Origin: Ochromonas danica
Taxonomy: Eukaryota; Sar; Chrysophyceae; Chromulinales; Chromulinaceae
Length of the DNA stretch: 64,000 nt
Direction: 5' to 3'
NCBI GenBank assembly: GCA_015146655.1
Contig: VKHL01000123.1
Coordinates: forward strand, 23,590 to 87,589
Shown here piece by piece: positions 1-12,224 of the stretch (positions are counted from its first letter, which is position 1; each line of letters begins with the position of its first letter). Position numbers and translations under genes: made by a program. The notes below the pieces were generated by a model, which worked only from the letters and a program-made list of their open reading frames with translations, did no database searches and was not told where the DNA came from.

Positions 1-32
1 CTCACCATGACAAACAATGACTTGAACTCCAG

Positions 33-476
33 CAAGAGAAAGTGGATCTGATCGTGTTGGGCAAGCAGAGCATCGACAGTGACAATGGCCAAGTGGCTCA
101 GATGGTGGCGGGGCTGCTGGACTGGCCGCAGGCGACTTTCATCTCGAAGGTGACGCTGACTGTGCAGGACAACAACAAGCAGGCCCTCATTGAGAGAGAG
201 ACTGACTCGGGCGTTGAGACCGTCACCCTGTCCCTCCCCGCCGTCCTCTCTGTTGATCTGCGCCTCAACGAGCCTCGCTACCCCACACTGCCAAACATTC
301 AGAAGGCGAAGAAGAAGCCTTTGGATGTCGTCGCGGCCAGCACCCTCGCCATCGACTTCGCGCCTCAAAACAAGGTCTTGCAGGTCGAAGAGCCCCCCGC
401 TCGCAAGGCTGGTAGCTTTGTGGAGAATGTCGACGGCTTGCTGGACAAGCTGCGCAATGAGGCCAAGGTCATCTAG
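33..476 (+). CDS. ETFB: Electron transfer flavoprotein beta subunit, 3' part (partial)
   Basis: Last exon of the mitochondrial ETF beta subunit, which with ETF-alpha passes electrons from acyl-CoA and amino-acid dehydrogenases to ETF:ubiquinone oxidoreductase. The exon opens at 33, after an acceptor ending ..ctccag, and reads QEKVDLIVLGKQ. The segments DLxxLGKQ, GQxxxMxAGxLDWPQ, DLRLNEPRYxTLPNIxKAKKK and EDPP/EEPP are hallmarks of the family's C-terminal half, in the correct order to the stop at 474-476. There is no ATG at 42; the in-frame codon there is GTG inside the exon. Bases 1-32 look like the 3' end of an intron. The N-terminal half lies upstream of the window. Identification is confident; only the exact upstream splice is inferred. 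Confidence 0.93.
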   Translation, partial: QEKVDLIVLGKQSIDSDNGQVAQMVAGLLDWPQATFISKVTLTVQDNNKQALIERETDSGVETVTLSLPAVLSVDLRLNEPRYPTLPNIQKAKKKPLDVVAASTLAIDFAPQNKVLQVEEPPARKAGSFVENVDGLLDKLRNEAKVI

Positions 477-747
477 AGCACAGCACCACAGCCCTCTAGC
501 TCTCCCCCTCCTCCTCCTTCGTCCCTGTGCGACAGACAGAAAGACAGACAGCTGTATAGTGAATAGATAATAACGTTAAGTCAAGGCGAGGAAAAGGCTT
601 GTATCAGTGGATAGTAAATCTTAACAATCACATCAAGGAACTACAGTAGTTAGTCTAGATAGTCTAGTTAGCATCATACTGACTTGGCCAATGCTTGACA
701 TGTCGGAATGCTTGACGAATAGCAGTGGGGGGGGGCAATGGCAGTGT

Positions 748-3700
748 TTACGATTGAGTGCACTCGGGCGTCTCGGCGGGCGCAGCAGAGACTGCGTGGG
801 CCTTGACTCGGCGAGGCACGGCCTTGGCAACTCCTGCAACTGCGGCGGGGACGGCGTTCTCCTCGCCAGCAGCCGCGGCGGGCGTCGAAGAGAGTTTAGA
901 CATCTTGCTTGGGGCAGGAGAAGGCTGCGCTGGAGCGTTGGCGTCCAACTCGGTGCCAAATGCGCGCTTCTGCCCGACTTTGTGTGCGGATGGCGGCACC
1001 ACAGCAGAAGAGTTAGTGACGGAACCAGAGACAGAGACAGAGGTAGAAGTGTTAATCGCTGGTAGAGCAGCAGGAGCAGGGACGGAGGCGGCGGAGAGCT
1101 GCGAGCGGACTTTAGAAAGCTCCACTCGCAAGTCTTTGTTCTCTCTCATTAGCTCGAGGTTCTCTTCTTCCAGCACTTGCACCTCGGACGAAGTCGCCTC
1201 TCCATTCGTGAGAGCCTTGCGCTGCGCATCTACGAGTTGTTCAGAGAGAGTCTTCTTCTCTGTTAGCAAATGGTTCAGCTGCGCCGCTTGCTCGGCATTT
1301 TCCTCGCGCAGACTGCGAAGGTTCTGCTTCAGCGACTCGATGCGCTTCTCCAAAGCGGCCTTGGCAGCGGCGGTCTCGGCGCCTTCCAGCAAAAGAGTTT
1401 GTAACTGAGCTTGAGTGGCCGCTAACTCTTCAGAGAGAGCTTTGCTCTTGACAGCGGAGGAGGATTGGCGGTCAATGATGGTTTGGGCGAGCAAAGCCAC
1501 AGCCTCGCCCAAATCTTGCACCACCCCCGCCACACCAGCTGTAGAGGTGGCCGTGGAGAAGTCGTTGATCTGCAACCCGCGAGTGTCAATGCCGTGCTTC
1601 TCGAGGATGGCAAGCACAGCGTCGCGCTCCTTCTCGTAGTCTTCCAGCTGGGCGGAGCACTCTTTGAGCTTCTCCTTCAGCAAGGCAGTCACTTCACCCG
1701 ATCGCTCCAACTGGCCATTCAACTCGGCGATTTGGAACTTGAGGTCGGAGATGTGGAACTCTTGGGAAGGCCCAGCCGCCTGTGCCTCTGACGATTGCTT
1801 GAGCGAGTCGTAGGCTTGCTTGAGGGAGGCGAGCTGCTTCTTCATGCCCTTGTAGCCCTCCAAGTACTTGTTGCGCTCCTCTTTGATCGCCTTGATCTTC
1901 TCCATTTGATCCTTCGTCAGCTTGCTGGCATCCAAGTGGACGATACGGGCTTCCTTCTCACGAAGCGTGGCCTGCAGACTGAGCACTTCCTCGGTGGAGC
2001 TGTCCAGAGAGCGCTGCAGAGACAAAATCTCTTGTTCCTTCTGCAGCAACAGCTTCTGCACCTTCTCCACCTGCGCTGGGTCGATCTTAGGCCCAGCTTC
2101 ATGCTCTTTCTCTTGCAGCGCCTTCATGAGCTTGTCAACACGAATGAGAAGCTGTTCCTCTGCTTGTACCAACGCGGATTTCTCTTTTCGCTCGGCAGCT
2201 ACGACTTGCTCGAGGTGGGCGATCTGCGCTCTCAAGCCGTCCATCTGCATCTCAGCGGCTTCCATGATGGCTTCCTGCTCGCGGGAAGCCTCCTTGTCGT
2301 GGTAGAGCAGCTTGTCTTTTAGAGACGCCACCTCCTCGGAGGCTCGGAGCAGGAGCTTCTTGGCCTCTTCCCTCTCCTCCTCCGCGGCCAGCAGCGAGTG
2401 CTGGCAGTCTTCGTACAAGCGCTCGACTTCACTCACTTGGGCCTCCAAGGCAGACTTCTGTCCCTCCATCTCCTCCAGCTGGACCTCTGCCTCCTCTAAT
2501 GCTTGAGTCAGCTCCTGCAGGCGATCGGCGGTGCCTTCGATCTCCCGCATCGCCTCGTCACGTTCAGCAATAGTGCCTTCCAGCTCTTCTTGCAGCTTCG
2601 CATAATCGCTCTGAGTTTGAGCGTATCGCTGGCTGTATTCCTTCAGATCTTCCTTCAAAGCGGTCAGTTCTCCCTCCAGAGCAACCACTCGCTCAGGATC
2701 CACTCCCTCCAGACCATCCAAACGACTCTTCTGCTCTTCGTAGTTGTCTTGAAGGTCGTCAAACGACTGCAGCAGTCGGCCGTGCTCTTCTTTCAAGGAC
2801 TTCGCCTCGTCTCTCAGCATGGCGATCGTCTGCTCTGCGGCCTTCAAGCCGTCAGCCTGCAGCCGCATGGCACTCAACTCTTCTTGCAGAGTCTTCACTT
2901 TCTTCTCGCTCTCTTGCAGCTGTTGAGCAAGCTTCTCGAGCTGAGAGGACGCCTGATATTCGCTTCGAGCAAGAGATGTTTCGATGGCCTTGATCTTGGC
3001 AGAAAGCGAATCCTTCTCTCCGCGCAGCAAGTCATTCTCTGTCTGCAGCTGTGAGCAGCGCTTCTTCATCGCGCCTTCAGTATCTAACAGGCAGTTAGTC
3101 TGTTGGGTAAACTGGGCGAGGCCTTGCTCCGCGGCCACCAGGCGAGTCTTGAGGTCGTCGTTCTCGTTCATCGCCTTGCTGTAGTCGCTCTCGACTGCTC
3201 GCAGCTGGCCAACCATCGCCTCCAATTGAACTTGAAGCTCTCGGCGGGCTTGATCGAGCGTCTCCTGAGACAATTCCAGCTCTGCCAATCTGCCAAGAGA
3301 AGTGACTTGTTGGCATTGTTGAGACTGCAAGCCAGCCTTGAGATCGTCAGACTCTTGTTGGAGCTGAGACAACTGCTCTTGCAAGCTCTGCTCGCGCTCC
3401 TCAGCACCGCTCAACTGGCTCTGCAACATATTCACCTGCTCAGACAACTCAGACGCGGTCTTCTCCAGCTGCAATTTGCCTTCCTCCAACACCAGAAGCT
3501 GTTCCTGGAGACTCAACTCGCGCTCTGCTGCTTCCTCCACTTGCTGCTGCAACTGAACCAACTCGTCGCGAGCAGCTAACTTCTCTGCTTGCACCATCTC
3601 CAGTCCTTGCTCGGCCATGCGCGAAGACTCCTGGAGGGCGAGAACCTGTGCTTGCAGTTCTTGCATGCCAGCGTCGCCACTTTGCTGAAGCATCTGCACT

Positions 3701-6700
3701 TGGTCAGCCAGGCGACTACGCTCTTCCTCCATCTCATGCAACTGGCCCTGTAGCTGCTGCAGACTCTGTTGCGCCTCCTCCAACTGACCTTGCTGCTGAC
3801 TGAGTGTGAAGGTCAAGGATGTCTTTTCTTCCTCTGCAGCGGACAGTTGGCTCTGAGCGGATTCATTTCTGTCCTGAAGCGTTTGGACCTCCAACTGCAT
3901 TGCTTCGATGGCTTTGTTCATCTCTTGCACGCTATCCTCGGCCATGCGCAACGATGCTTCAAGAGAACGACAAGACTCTTCTCGCTCCTCCACTGTTCTC
4001 TCAAGCTGCATCTTGTTCTCCTCAAGAGCTAGCATCTGCTCCTGAAGACTCAACTCGCGCTCAGAGAAGCTTGCCTTGAGATCGTCAGACCCTTGTTGGA
4101 GCTGAGACAACTGCTCTTGCAAGCTCTGCTCGCGCTCCTCAGCACCGCTCAACTGGCTCTGCAACATATTCACCTGCTCAGACAACTCAGACGCGGTCTT
4201 CTCCAGCTGCAATTTGCCTTCCTCCAACACCAGAAGCTGTTCCTGGAGACTCAACTCGCGCTCTGCTGCTTCCTCCACTTGCTGCTGCAACTGAACCAAC
4301 TCGTCGCGAGCAGCTAACTTCTCTGCTTGCACCATCTCCAGTCCTTGCTCGGCCATGCGCGAAGACTCCTGGAGGGCGAGAACCTGTGCTTGCAGTTCTT
4401 GCATGCCAGCGTCGCCACTTTGCTGAAGCATCTGCACTTGGTCAGCCAGGCGACTACGCTCTTCCTCCATCTCATGCAACTGGCCCTGTAGCTGCTGCAG
4501 ACTCTGTTGCGCCTCCTCCAACTGACCTTGCTGCTGACTGAGTGTGAAGGTCAAGGATGTCTTTTCTTCCTCTGCAGCGGACAGTTGGCTCTGAGCGGAT
4601 TCATTTCTGTCCTGAAGCGTTTGGACCTCCAACTGCATTGCTTCGATGGCTTTGTTCATCTCTTGCACGCTATCCTCGGCCATGCGCAACGATGCTTCAA
4701 GAGAACGACAAGACTCTTCTCGCTCCTCCACTGTTCTCTCAAGCTGCATCTTGTTCTCCTCAAGAGCTAGCATCTGCTCCTGAAGACTCAACTCGCGCTC
4801 AGAGAAGCTTGCCTTGAGATCGTCAGACCCTTGTTGGAGCTGAGACAACTGCTCTTGCAAGCTCTGCTCGCGCTCCTCAGCACCGCTCAACTGGCTCTGC
4901 AACATATTCACCTGCTCAGACAACTCAGACGCGGTCTTCTCCAGCTGCAATTTGCCTTCCTCCAACACCAGAAGCTGTTCCTGGAGACTCAACTCGCGCT
5001 CTGCTGCTTCCTCCACTTGCTGCTGCAACTGAACCAACTCGTCGCGAGCAGCTAACTTCTCTGCTTGCACCATCTCCAGTCCTTGCTCGGCCATGCGCGA
5101 AGACTCCTGGAGGGCGAGAACCTGTGCTTGCAGTTCTTGCATGCCAGCGTCGCCACTTTGCTGAAGCATCTGCACTTGGTCAGCCAGGCGACTACGCTCT
5201 TCCTCCATCTCATGCAACTGGCCCTGTAGCTGCTGCAGACTCTGTTGCGCCTCCTCCAACTGACCTTGCTGCTGACTGAGTGTGAAGGTCAAGGATGTCT
5301 TTTCTTCCTCTGCAGCGGACAGTTGGCTCTGAGCGGATTCATTTCTGTCCTGAAGCGTTTGGACCTCCAACTGCATTGCTTCGATGGCTTTGTTCATCTC
5401 TTGCACGCTATCCTCGGCCATGCGCAACGATGCTTCAAGAGAACGACAAGACTCTTCTCGCTCCTCCACTGTTCTCTCAAGCTGCATCTTGTTCTCCTCA
5501 AGAGCTAGCATCTGCTCCTGAAGACTCAACTCGCGCTCAGAGAAGCTTGCCTTGAGATCGTCAGACCCTTGTTGGAGCTGAGACAACTGCTCTTGCAAGC
5601 TCTGCTCGCGCTCCTCAGCACCGCTCAACTGGCTCTGCAACATATTCACCTGCTCAGACAACTCAGACGCGGTCTTCTCCAGCTGCAATTTGCCTTCCTC
5701 CAACACCAGAAGCTGTTCCTGGAGACTCAACTCGCGCTCTGCTGCTTCCTCCACTTGCTGCTGCAACTGAACCAACTCGTCGCGAGCAGCTAACTTCTCT
5801 GCTTGCACCATCTCCAGTCCTTGCTCGGCCATGCGCGAAGACTCCTGGAGGGCGAGAACCTGTGCTTGCAGTTCTTGCATGCCAGCGTCGCCACTTTGCT
5901 GAAGCATCTGCACTTGGTCAGCCAGGCGACTACGCTCTTCCTCCATCTCATGCAACTGGCCCTGTAGCTGCTGCAGACTCTGTTGCGCCTCCTCCAACTG
6001 ACCTTGCTGCTGACTGAGTGTGAAGGTCAAGGATGTCTTTTCTTCCTCTACAGCAGATAATTGCATCTTGAGGCTTCTCACTTTCTCGTTCAGCTTCTCG
6101 GCGCAGCCTGCAAGCTCCTCGCCAGTGCGCTGGGAATCTTCCAGCTTCTCGGACAACAATTTCTCGCGTTCCTGTGCATTCTCCAGCAAGCCTTTGCTCT
6201 CGGAAAGCGCAACTTCAAGAGATGTCAAGCGGTCTTGCTGCTCCAGAGAGAGTCTAGAGAGTTCGTGGAGCTTGTCTTCACCGCTAACTCTCTCCAGCTC
6301 AACCTGCTCGCGCAACTCGTTCACCAAGCTTTGTGCCTCCAGATAAGCCTGTTTCGCTTGTTCTAACTCTTGCACAAGATCATTCTCTTTGCCTTGCCAA
6401 GCTTCATGGGCGAGATCTTGTTGAGTGACGACAGAGCGAGTTTGAAGAATCTCCTGCTGCAGGGCTTGCAAATGTGTTGTGAGCAGAGACACCTTTTGAG
6501 TCATAACATGCAAGTCATCTTCCGCCTTGTTACGCGCTACCTGAGAAGCCTGCAATGCCGCGTCAAGAATCGACTTGTTGTGGACATAAGAGGCCTTGAC
6601 ATCGGTCAACTCATTCTCCAGCTCGTTGGCCTTCTCCTTGTTGGCGACCATTTCGCTTTCTGCGTGAGTCAGTTGATCGTTTAGCCCGGTCATCTTCACT

Positions 6701-8628
6701 TCAAATTCCTCCATTTGCTGCTCCATCTTAGATCGTAAAGAGGAGATAATTTCATCCTTCTCTAGCAGACTCATCTGTGCGGCGGTGAGGTTCTCCTCCA
6801 TAGCGCCCATCTGCAGGACTAACTCAGTAAGCTGCGCCGCTTCCTGAGGCTCATTAGAAGCCTTGGCCTCCAACAGTTCATCCTTGAGCTTTTGTACCGT
6901 GGTCTGCAAGTCATTCACTTCCTCGCACAGTCGGTCTCTCTCTCCCTCCAGAGCAGATTTCTCCGCCATGAGGTCGAACTCGCGGTCCAGCATAACTGTC
7001 GTGCCCGATGATTCCAACTCTTCTTTAAGACTCTCGATTTCTTTGCGAGCTTGCGCCAGCTCGGAGGAAATGTTTTCAATCAGTTGGTTCTTGCGATCCA
7101 TTTCTTCCTGAAACATTGTCCGGCTCTCATTGGACGGCGGGATGTTCTCCTGATCCTCACTATACATAGAACTTGCTGAGGAACGCTTGCGCTTAGGTCG
7201 AGGAATGTCCAACTCTTCAGGAACTGTTTCAGCGTCAGAGTCGGAGGAGGTGGAGGAAGTGGAGGAGTTGAGCTCGCTGATGACAATTCGCTGCACCTCC
7301 ATTTGCTCCTTCAGTTGGGACACTTGAGCTTCAAGGTCTGCCTTTTCAGACTGCAACCTAGCTACCTCTTCTGGACTGAGGGAGGAGGCTTGCAAATAGG
7401 CTTCCTTCAATACTTCCAGCTCTTTCTTCAAGCGGCGGATCTGCGAAGACTCGTCGAGCACTTCGTTCACCTTGGCATGAGTCACCACAAGCTTTGCTCG
7501 AGAAGCAAAGGCCAAAGTGCTGCGTGTTTCTTCAAGATAGTTCTGTGCGGCAGTAATACAACAGACGATTGCCATTTTGGCATTGCCGCAGAGCGAGGGC
7601 TGCAACAAGCGAGTGAGCTTGCTGTCGCGGAAATTGACATGAGCTCCCGGCTGAGAGAGGGAGTGAATAACGCGGCTCAAAGACAACAAGGACTGATTGA
7701 TTTTGCCGCCTTCTTTCGCGCGCTGGCCCATGGCTCCTGTATGGCGAACAGACTCGGAGCCAGCGAGGTCGACCAAGTTTAGTGCCGATACGAGGACAGC
7801 GCCATCCGCCTCGACACCGGGACGAGCGCTCTCTCGGCTCTCCACCACCAATCTATGCAAGAGAGTCAAGTAACATGGCGGTTGTGCAGGGTGGGGACAG
7901 ATGTGAAGCGTACCTGAAGATGGTGTGGGAGCGACTGCTCGTATCGTTCATCGCCGTCGCCTCCACGACGCGGCGTGCAATACCTTTCTTCAATAATTTA
8001 AGAATCGAGTCAAAGTCAGTGATGACGAACTCGACTGCTTCGCAATAGACGCCCTTCCTTGGGTCCTCCCGAATAGATACAGTCGCATCGGGATTCTCAG
8101 AGAGAAGGTCGCGGATGTTCTCGTTGTAGATCTCCACGAAGGAGGCTCTCAAGAGGAAGTCTCGATTGGGGTGGTTGGCGATGTAGGCGAAGATGTCCTC
8201 GGCTGCCTGGTAGACCACGCCTTTCTCCTCTCCGCCGCCCAACATGGTGTGAGTCTTGCCGGAGCTCGTCTGGCCATCTAACCACAAGACATTCAACTTT
8301 GTTACAAGAGAGATTCTTCTAGGAAAGTGCTGATAGGCGGGTGCTTACAGGCAAAGACGGTTCCGTTGATGCCAGCCATGACTCCCTGCACGATCTCCTT
8401 GCCGATGTAGGAGTAGACGTCGGCATTGTGCGCAGACTCGTCAAAGACTTTGTCGAAGTAGGAGGTCAACCCTTCTAGGGGCTGTCCGTCCTTGATCTGG
8501 GACACAGCGTTGTACTGGGTGAGGCAGCGGAAGATCTTCTCTTGGCCACCGCTCGCCTCGCGTTCATTCAAGGGACGCATGCGGATGGCCACCTTGATTC
8601 CTTCCGTATTCTTGTTACTTCCTTCCAT
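748..8628 (-). CDS. Kinesin-7 / CENP-E-like plus-end motor with giant coiled-coil tail
   Basis: Three exons (8628-8349, 8277-7914, 7852-748) with introns of 71 and 61 nt give a 2582-residue protein. The N-terminal motor has the P-loop GQTSSGKTHT (about 95-104), switch I NDTSSRSHT (about 204-212) and switch II DLAGSES (about 243-249). Both introns fall inside the motor. The N-terminal motor followed by about 2000 residues of Glu/Gln/Leu-rich heptad coiled coil fits the kinesin-7/CENP-E class, which acts at kinetochores or in mitotic transport; the subfamily is inferred from architecture and motor wording. A Ser/Ala/Pro-rich non-coiled C-terminus with basic patches follows. Residues about 816-1721 are built from a 246-residue repeat (separate entry). 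Convergent with ETFB. Confidence 0.92.
3334..6048 (-). repeat. 738-bp tandem repeats inside the kinesin coiled coil
   Basis: About 3.7 copies of a 738-bp (246-codon) unit in direct tandem. The same text recurs at 3355, 4093, 4831 and 5569, almost without substitutions in the stretches compared. The period is a multiple of three, so the frame is kept, and it is close to 35 heptads (245 residues). Edges show a few substitutions, for example at the ends near 3345 and 6049, which suggests they are the oldest boundaries. DNA-level identity means recent expansion or continuing homogenisation rather than ancient coiled-coil repetition. Confidence 0.95.
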
Positions 8629-9083
8629 TCTTTATCAATCTCGACAGCTAAGATGTGTGAGATGGCTCAATAGGGACTGAGCGAGAGAAAGGATTTGGTT
8701 GTTGTTTGCAAAGGCCAACGACAACGACACTGTCACTGTTAGTGTTCGGGTTGAATGACTCGCTGGTTTGGTTAACGGTCACTCCCAAACCTCGACTTTC
8801 TCTTTCAAAATATCTCCAAAATATCGACTTTTTCTCACTCTAGTGTATTATGTCATCCCAAGACCAGTTAACACATTCCTGACAGATAATTGAACGCTTA
8901 CACTAGTATATCATCTAAAGAGAGTGTTTGAACAATACCAGCAATATTAGTACGACGAGCAGTCTTAGTCTTGCTTGGTCGCTGAAGAAATCGAAAATGT
9001 CAATCAAATCTTAGTTATAACTCAGAAAATGAGAGTTTCCCATGGCAGGCAAAGGCAAGTTGTTGTTGTTGACCAGAGGAATC
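8629..9083. promoter_or_regulatory. Divergent intergenic region (kinesin-7 / plastid-like protein)
   Basis: 455 bases between two divergently transcribed genes, AT-rich towards 8800-8990. I see no convincing ORF or RNA gene. It presumably holds both promoters and 5' UTRs. No sharp TATA element is evident. Confidence 0.4.
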
Positions 9084-9714
9084 ATGAAGATGAACATCCT
9101 AACCTTGCTCGCTCTGGCTATCTGCTTGCTTGCATGGCATCCCATTCAAGCTTTCCCTGCAAGTAGTGTCAAGAAACACTCCCTGGCGCAACCCCTCAAG
9201 GAGACTATCTCCTCGTCTTCCACCGCCTTGCACTTCAAGCGAGGCGAGGGAGACGAGTCCAAAGACGGGAAAAAGCCTTCCGATGGTGGCATGTGGCAGA
9301 AAATCAAGAGATTTCTACCTGGAGTCAAGCAAGCGAAGCTGGAGAAGAGCTTTGCAGCCCCTAAGGCTGACTCTGGCAATCGCTACCACATCCGCCTGGT
9401 GGACCCCGAGGTGCTCAACAAGCGACACATCACCACTCGTCTCCTGCGCTACTTCCCTGATCTTTCATGGGGGACAGCGTCAGAGATTGTAGAGAAAGGC
9501 TTGGAAAATGGCGTGGCGTTGGTGCGTGTTGTTGAAAGTCTGGTGAGCTAATAGACAAGTTGCCTTCTCTCGCTGACTGACTGACTCACTTATTCCTTTT
9601 CTCTGTTCTCTTTAGAATGAAGCTGAATATTTGGTTAATATGCTGCGTACTGCTGACCCGCCAGTCAAGGCGGAGATCTACGATTCCAAATTAGACGAGG
9701 TCTTGCCTTTCTAA
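9084..9714 (+). CDS. Small presequence-bearing protein with ClpS / L7-L12-like fold
   Basis: Two exons (9084-9542, 9616-9714; 73-nt intron) give 185 residues. The ATG at 9084 is preferred over in-frame 9042 because it directly precedes a hydrophobic signal sequence (ILTLLALAICLLAW) ending IQAFPAS. The A-F-P at the predicted cleavage point matches the pattern seen in plastid precursors of algae with secondary plastids. After a basic, Ser-rich linker, residues about 108-185 read as beta-alpha-alpha-beta-alpha-beta, from YHIRLVDPEV to VKAEIYD. That resembles the ClpS adaptor fold and the L7/L12 C-terminal domain, but I cannot choose between them, and the catalytic or N-degron contacts of ClpS are not obvious. 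Plastid location is inferred. Confidence 0.72.
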
Positions 9715-9927
9715 TCACAACCACAACAACAGCAAAAATAACAACTGCTGCCTCTTCTTCGGCCTCTAAAGTATGAGACATTGCTGCTCAGTGTCAAGTC
9801 ATTGCTACCTTATTCCCTTGTTGATGTAAATATTAATCACTGCAAGAATACAACCTAAAGGTTAACGTTACAATCATATCGAACCACTTGTGCTAATAGG
9901 CAACAGGTCGTTATGGCGAGCCGTAAT

Positions 9928-11831
9928 CTAGGCAATATCCCACAACAAGTTCTCCGCCTCAAGGTCGCGCTGTGAGCCCAAGCGCTTGATATAGACCTTT
10001 GAGTTACGAGCAGCGTTGTACTTGCGGTTGGGAGGCAGGCATGATGGATCAGCGCTGCAGAATCCGCGCTCTTCAAACCACTGCATGGTGCGAGTGCTGA
10101 GCACAAAGACTGTCGTAATGTTCTGTAGCACGGCTCGATGCTCCAGATAAGTGAGCATAGTCTCACCTCGTCCAGAACGGCGATAGGAGGGATGCACCGC
10201 CAGACAAGCAATTTCAGCATGTGTCTCACTGTATTGCTTGAGCATACCACACGCAATCGTGACGTTGTCGCGAACCATTAGGAATATGTTAGGGATGTCC
10301 TTCAAAAGTTCCTCTGGGGAACGTCGCACTAGAATTCCCTCCTCCTCCAATGGGCGAAGCATGTCTTGTAGAGTGTGCAGGTCAGTTTCCAATGCCGGGC
10401 GAATACCTTCGTACAAGTCTCTGCAAATCAGCATTCCAGAGCCATCCGTGGTATAGAGTTCTTGAAGTAAGGCTCCAGAATGGGCAGGTACGAAGTGCGC
10501 ACGACGTACACCACCCATTAAGGAATAAACTCCACGGGCGAGCATGCGCATATAAGCAGGCACGGACTCCAATCCACTGCTTTCGCCATGATGCACCGTC
10601 GATGGCAAATATCGATAGATGGGTCCTTGATTAGGCTGCATTAGTCCATCGGTAGAAGTATCGTTGGTGAATGCCCACGGTGAAGGCGTGGGGGCCTCAG
10701 ACTGGTGCAAATCGAGTGTGTTGTATAGGCGCGGATCGATGCCCCAGTCCAACAACAGCTTCGCGGCTTGGGATAAGCGAAGAGAAAGCACTGGCTTGTC
10801 GCTGCGTGTATCAACAAGTCCTTCTCCTTCAGTTAGGAACAGCAGCTTGGCTGCTTTAAGTCTGGCAGCAGTGTCTGCAGCGAGGGACTCTGAAGGCACA
10901 TTGTACACTTCACCAGAGCTGCTATAGCCCAACGAAGTGAGCAGCACAACATCGCCGCTATCCAAACGACGCATAAAGTTGTCCACTTCAACTTTGCGCA
11001 CTTCACCAGTTAGTCGAAAGTCTATGCCATCTCGCACGCCCAGAGGCTTGGCCGAGTAAAAGAGATTTCCGCTAACCACGTTGATTCCACCTTTGCCACG
11101 GAAGCCGCGAGTCAGAGCGCTCTCGATTTCATAGCGAGCAGATCCAGCTTCTTCCTATAGAACAACCGCCATCAGCAAAGAGTTAGCGGTGGATAGAAGG
11201 GGTAATATGGGGCAGAGGAGGGGGAGGGGGCAGGTGCTACCTTGAGATAGCGAAGCATGACCTCGTCTGTGATGCGCATGCCCCCGTGATAACGAGGAAC
11301 ATCCCCAGAGGCAATAATACGCTCGTCAATCTGGCTGCGCACCCCAATGATTAGAACAAGTTTGACGCCCAGCAGGTGCAGAATGGCGATGTCATCCATG
11401 ACGCCGTCGAACACTTTCTTGCAGCGCAGCACCGAGCCAGGAATGTGGATCACCATGGTGCTGCCACGGTGCATGGCAATATACGGCGCACTTTGGCGGA
11501 AGATAGAGGCGAAGCGGTCGTCAGGAGTGGGAGGAGAGGAAGTGGAAGTGGTGAAGGCCTTGGCGTCATGCGGGAAGCCAGTGGGGAAGACGTGAGGAGC
11601 GACCTTCACATAGGAAACATCATCCGAAGACAGGTCTTTGGATATGATGTCATCGGAAATGTCCGAACGCAAAGGAAGAAGACGGGCACGCCATGGCACT
11701 TCACCACTACTGGTTGGGAGGAGACGATGTTGATTCAAGGCCCAGCTTCGTCTCAACAACGAATGAACACAAGAGGGTAGAAAAGATAAGAGAATAAAAA
11801 TCACACCATGCTTGTAGAAACCAGCAACCAT
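9928..11831 (-). CDS. N-acetylglutamate synthase (amino-acid kinase fold + GNAT)
   Basis: First committed enzyme of arginine synthesis: acetyl-CoA + glutamate to N-acetylglutamate. Exons 11831-11241 and 11154-9928 (86-nt intron) give 605 residues. The amino-acid-kinase-like domain shows YIAMHRGSTMVIHIPG, HLLGVKLVLIIGVRSQID, RITDEVMLRYLKEEAG and LTSLGYSSSGEVYN, closely matching plant and bacterial ArgA-type enzymes. The C-terminal GNAT domain has the acetyl-CoA loop region HPSYRRSGRGETML and a WFEERGF strand. A leader with VIFILLSFLPSCVHS suggests a signal peptide and so perhaps plastid import. An upstream in-frame Met at 11948 would bury this leader and is less likely. Convergent with the small plastid-like gene. 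Confidence 0.9.
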
Positions 11832-12224
11832 CAAGCCCCTGTGGCGAAGAGACGAAGCAGAACAGAGCAAGAGAGAGAGCGAAGAATTGTCACAGAGGCT
11901 GCAGTGTTGAGTGTTGAGTGAGGCTGCTGGCTGGGCTGACAGAGGCACACTGCTGTGTGTTGCACAGGCCAGAGCCAGGGGGCTAGACTAAATCTGGACT
12001 TAGAGTTTTGGCGGGCTTCTTCAAGAAGGAAAACGCGTTTGTTGATGGCAGGTGGCCAGCACAGAGGGGCATCATCATCAAGAAGGACAAGGAAGGAAGA
12101 GGACGAGGACGAGGACGAGGAACCCATCTGCTTGTCTGCTTGTCTTTCTCCCCGCCTTTGTTGAGGACTTGGGACTGTCTTTTCTGTTTTGTTTCGTGGA
12201 GAAGAGAGTCCTTGTGATTGAATT
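11832..12224. promoter_or_regulatory. Shared 5' region between NAGS and OTU genes
   Basis: 393 bases between divergent starts. GA/CT-rich tracts (12060-12120) create spurious reading frames on both strands but no recognisable protein. Likely holds both promoters and leaders. Confidence 0.4.

Noticed and set aside
3334-6048. Regular repeats as a possible CRISPR array
   Set aside because: Period is 738 bp, in frame within a kinesin coiled coil, with no spacers.
691-7782. Numerous Leu-rich plus-strand frames opposite the kinesin
   Set aside because: They are antisense shadows of Gln/Glu/Leu-rich coiled-coil codons and repeat with the 738-bp unit.
9042-9083. Upstream ATG for the plastid-like protein
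   Set aside because: Would place 14 extra, partly charged residues before the signal peptide; the ATG at 9084 fits targeting better.
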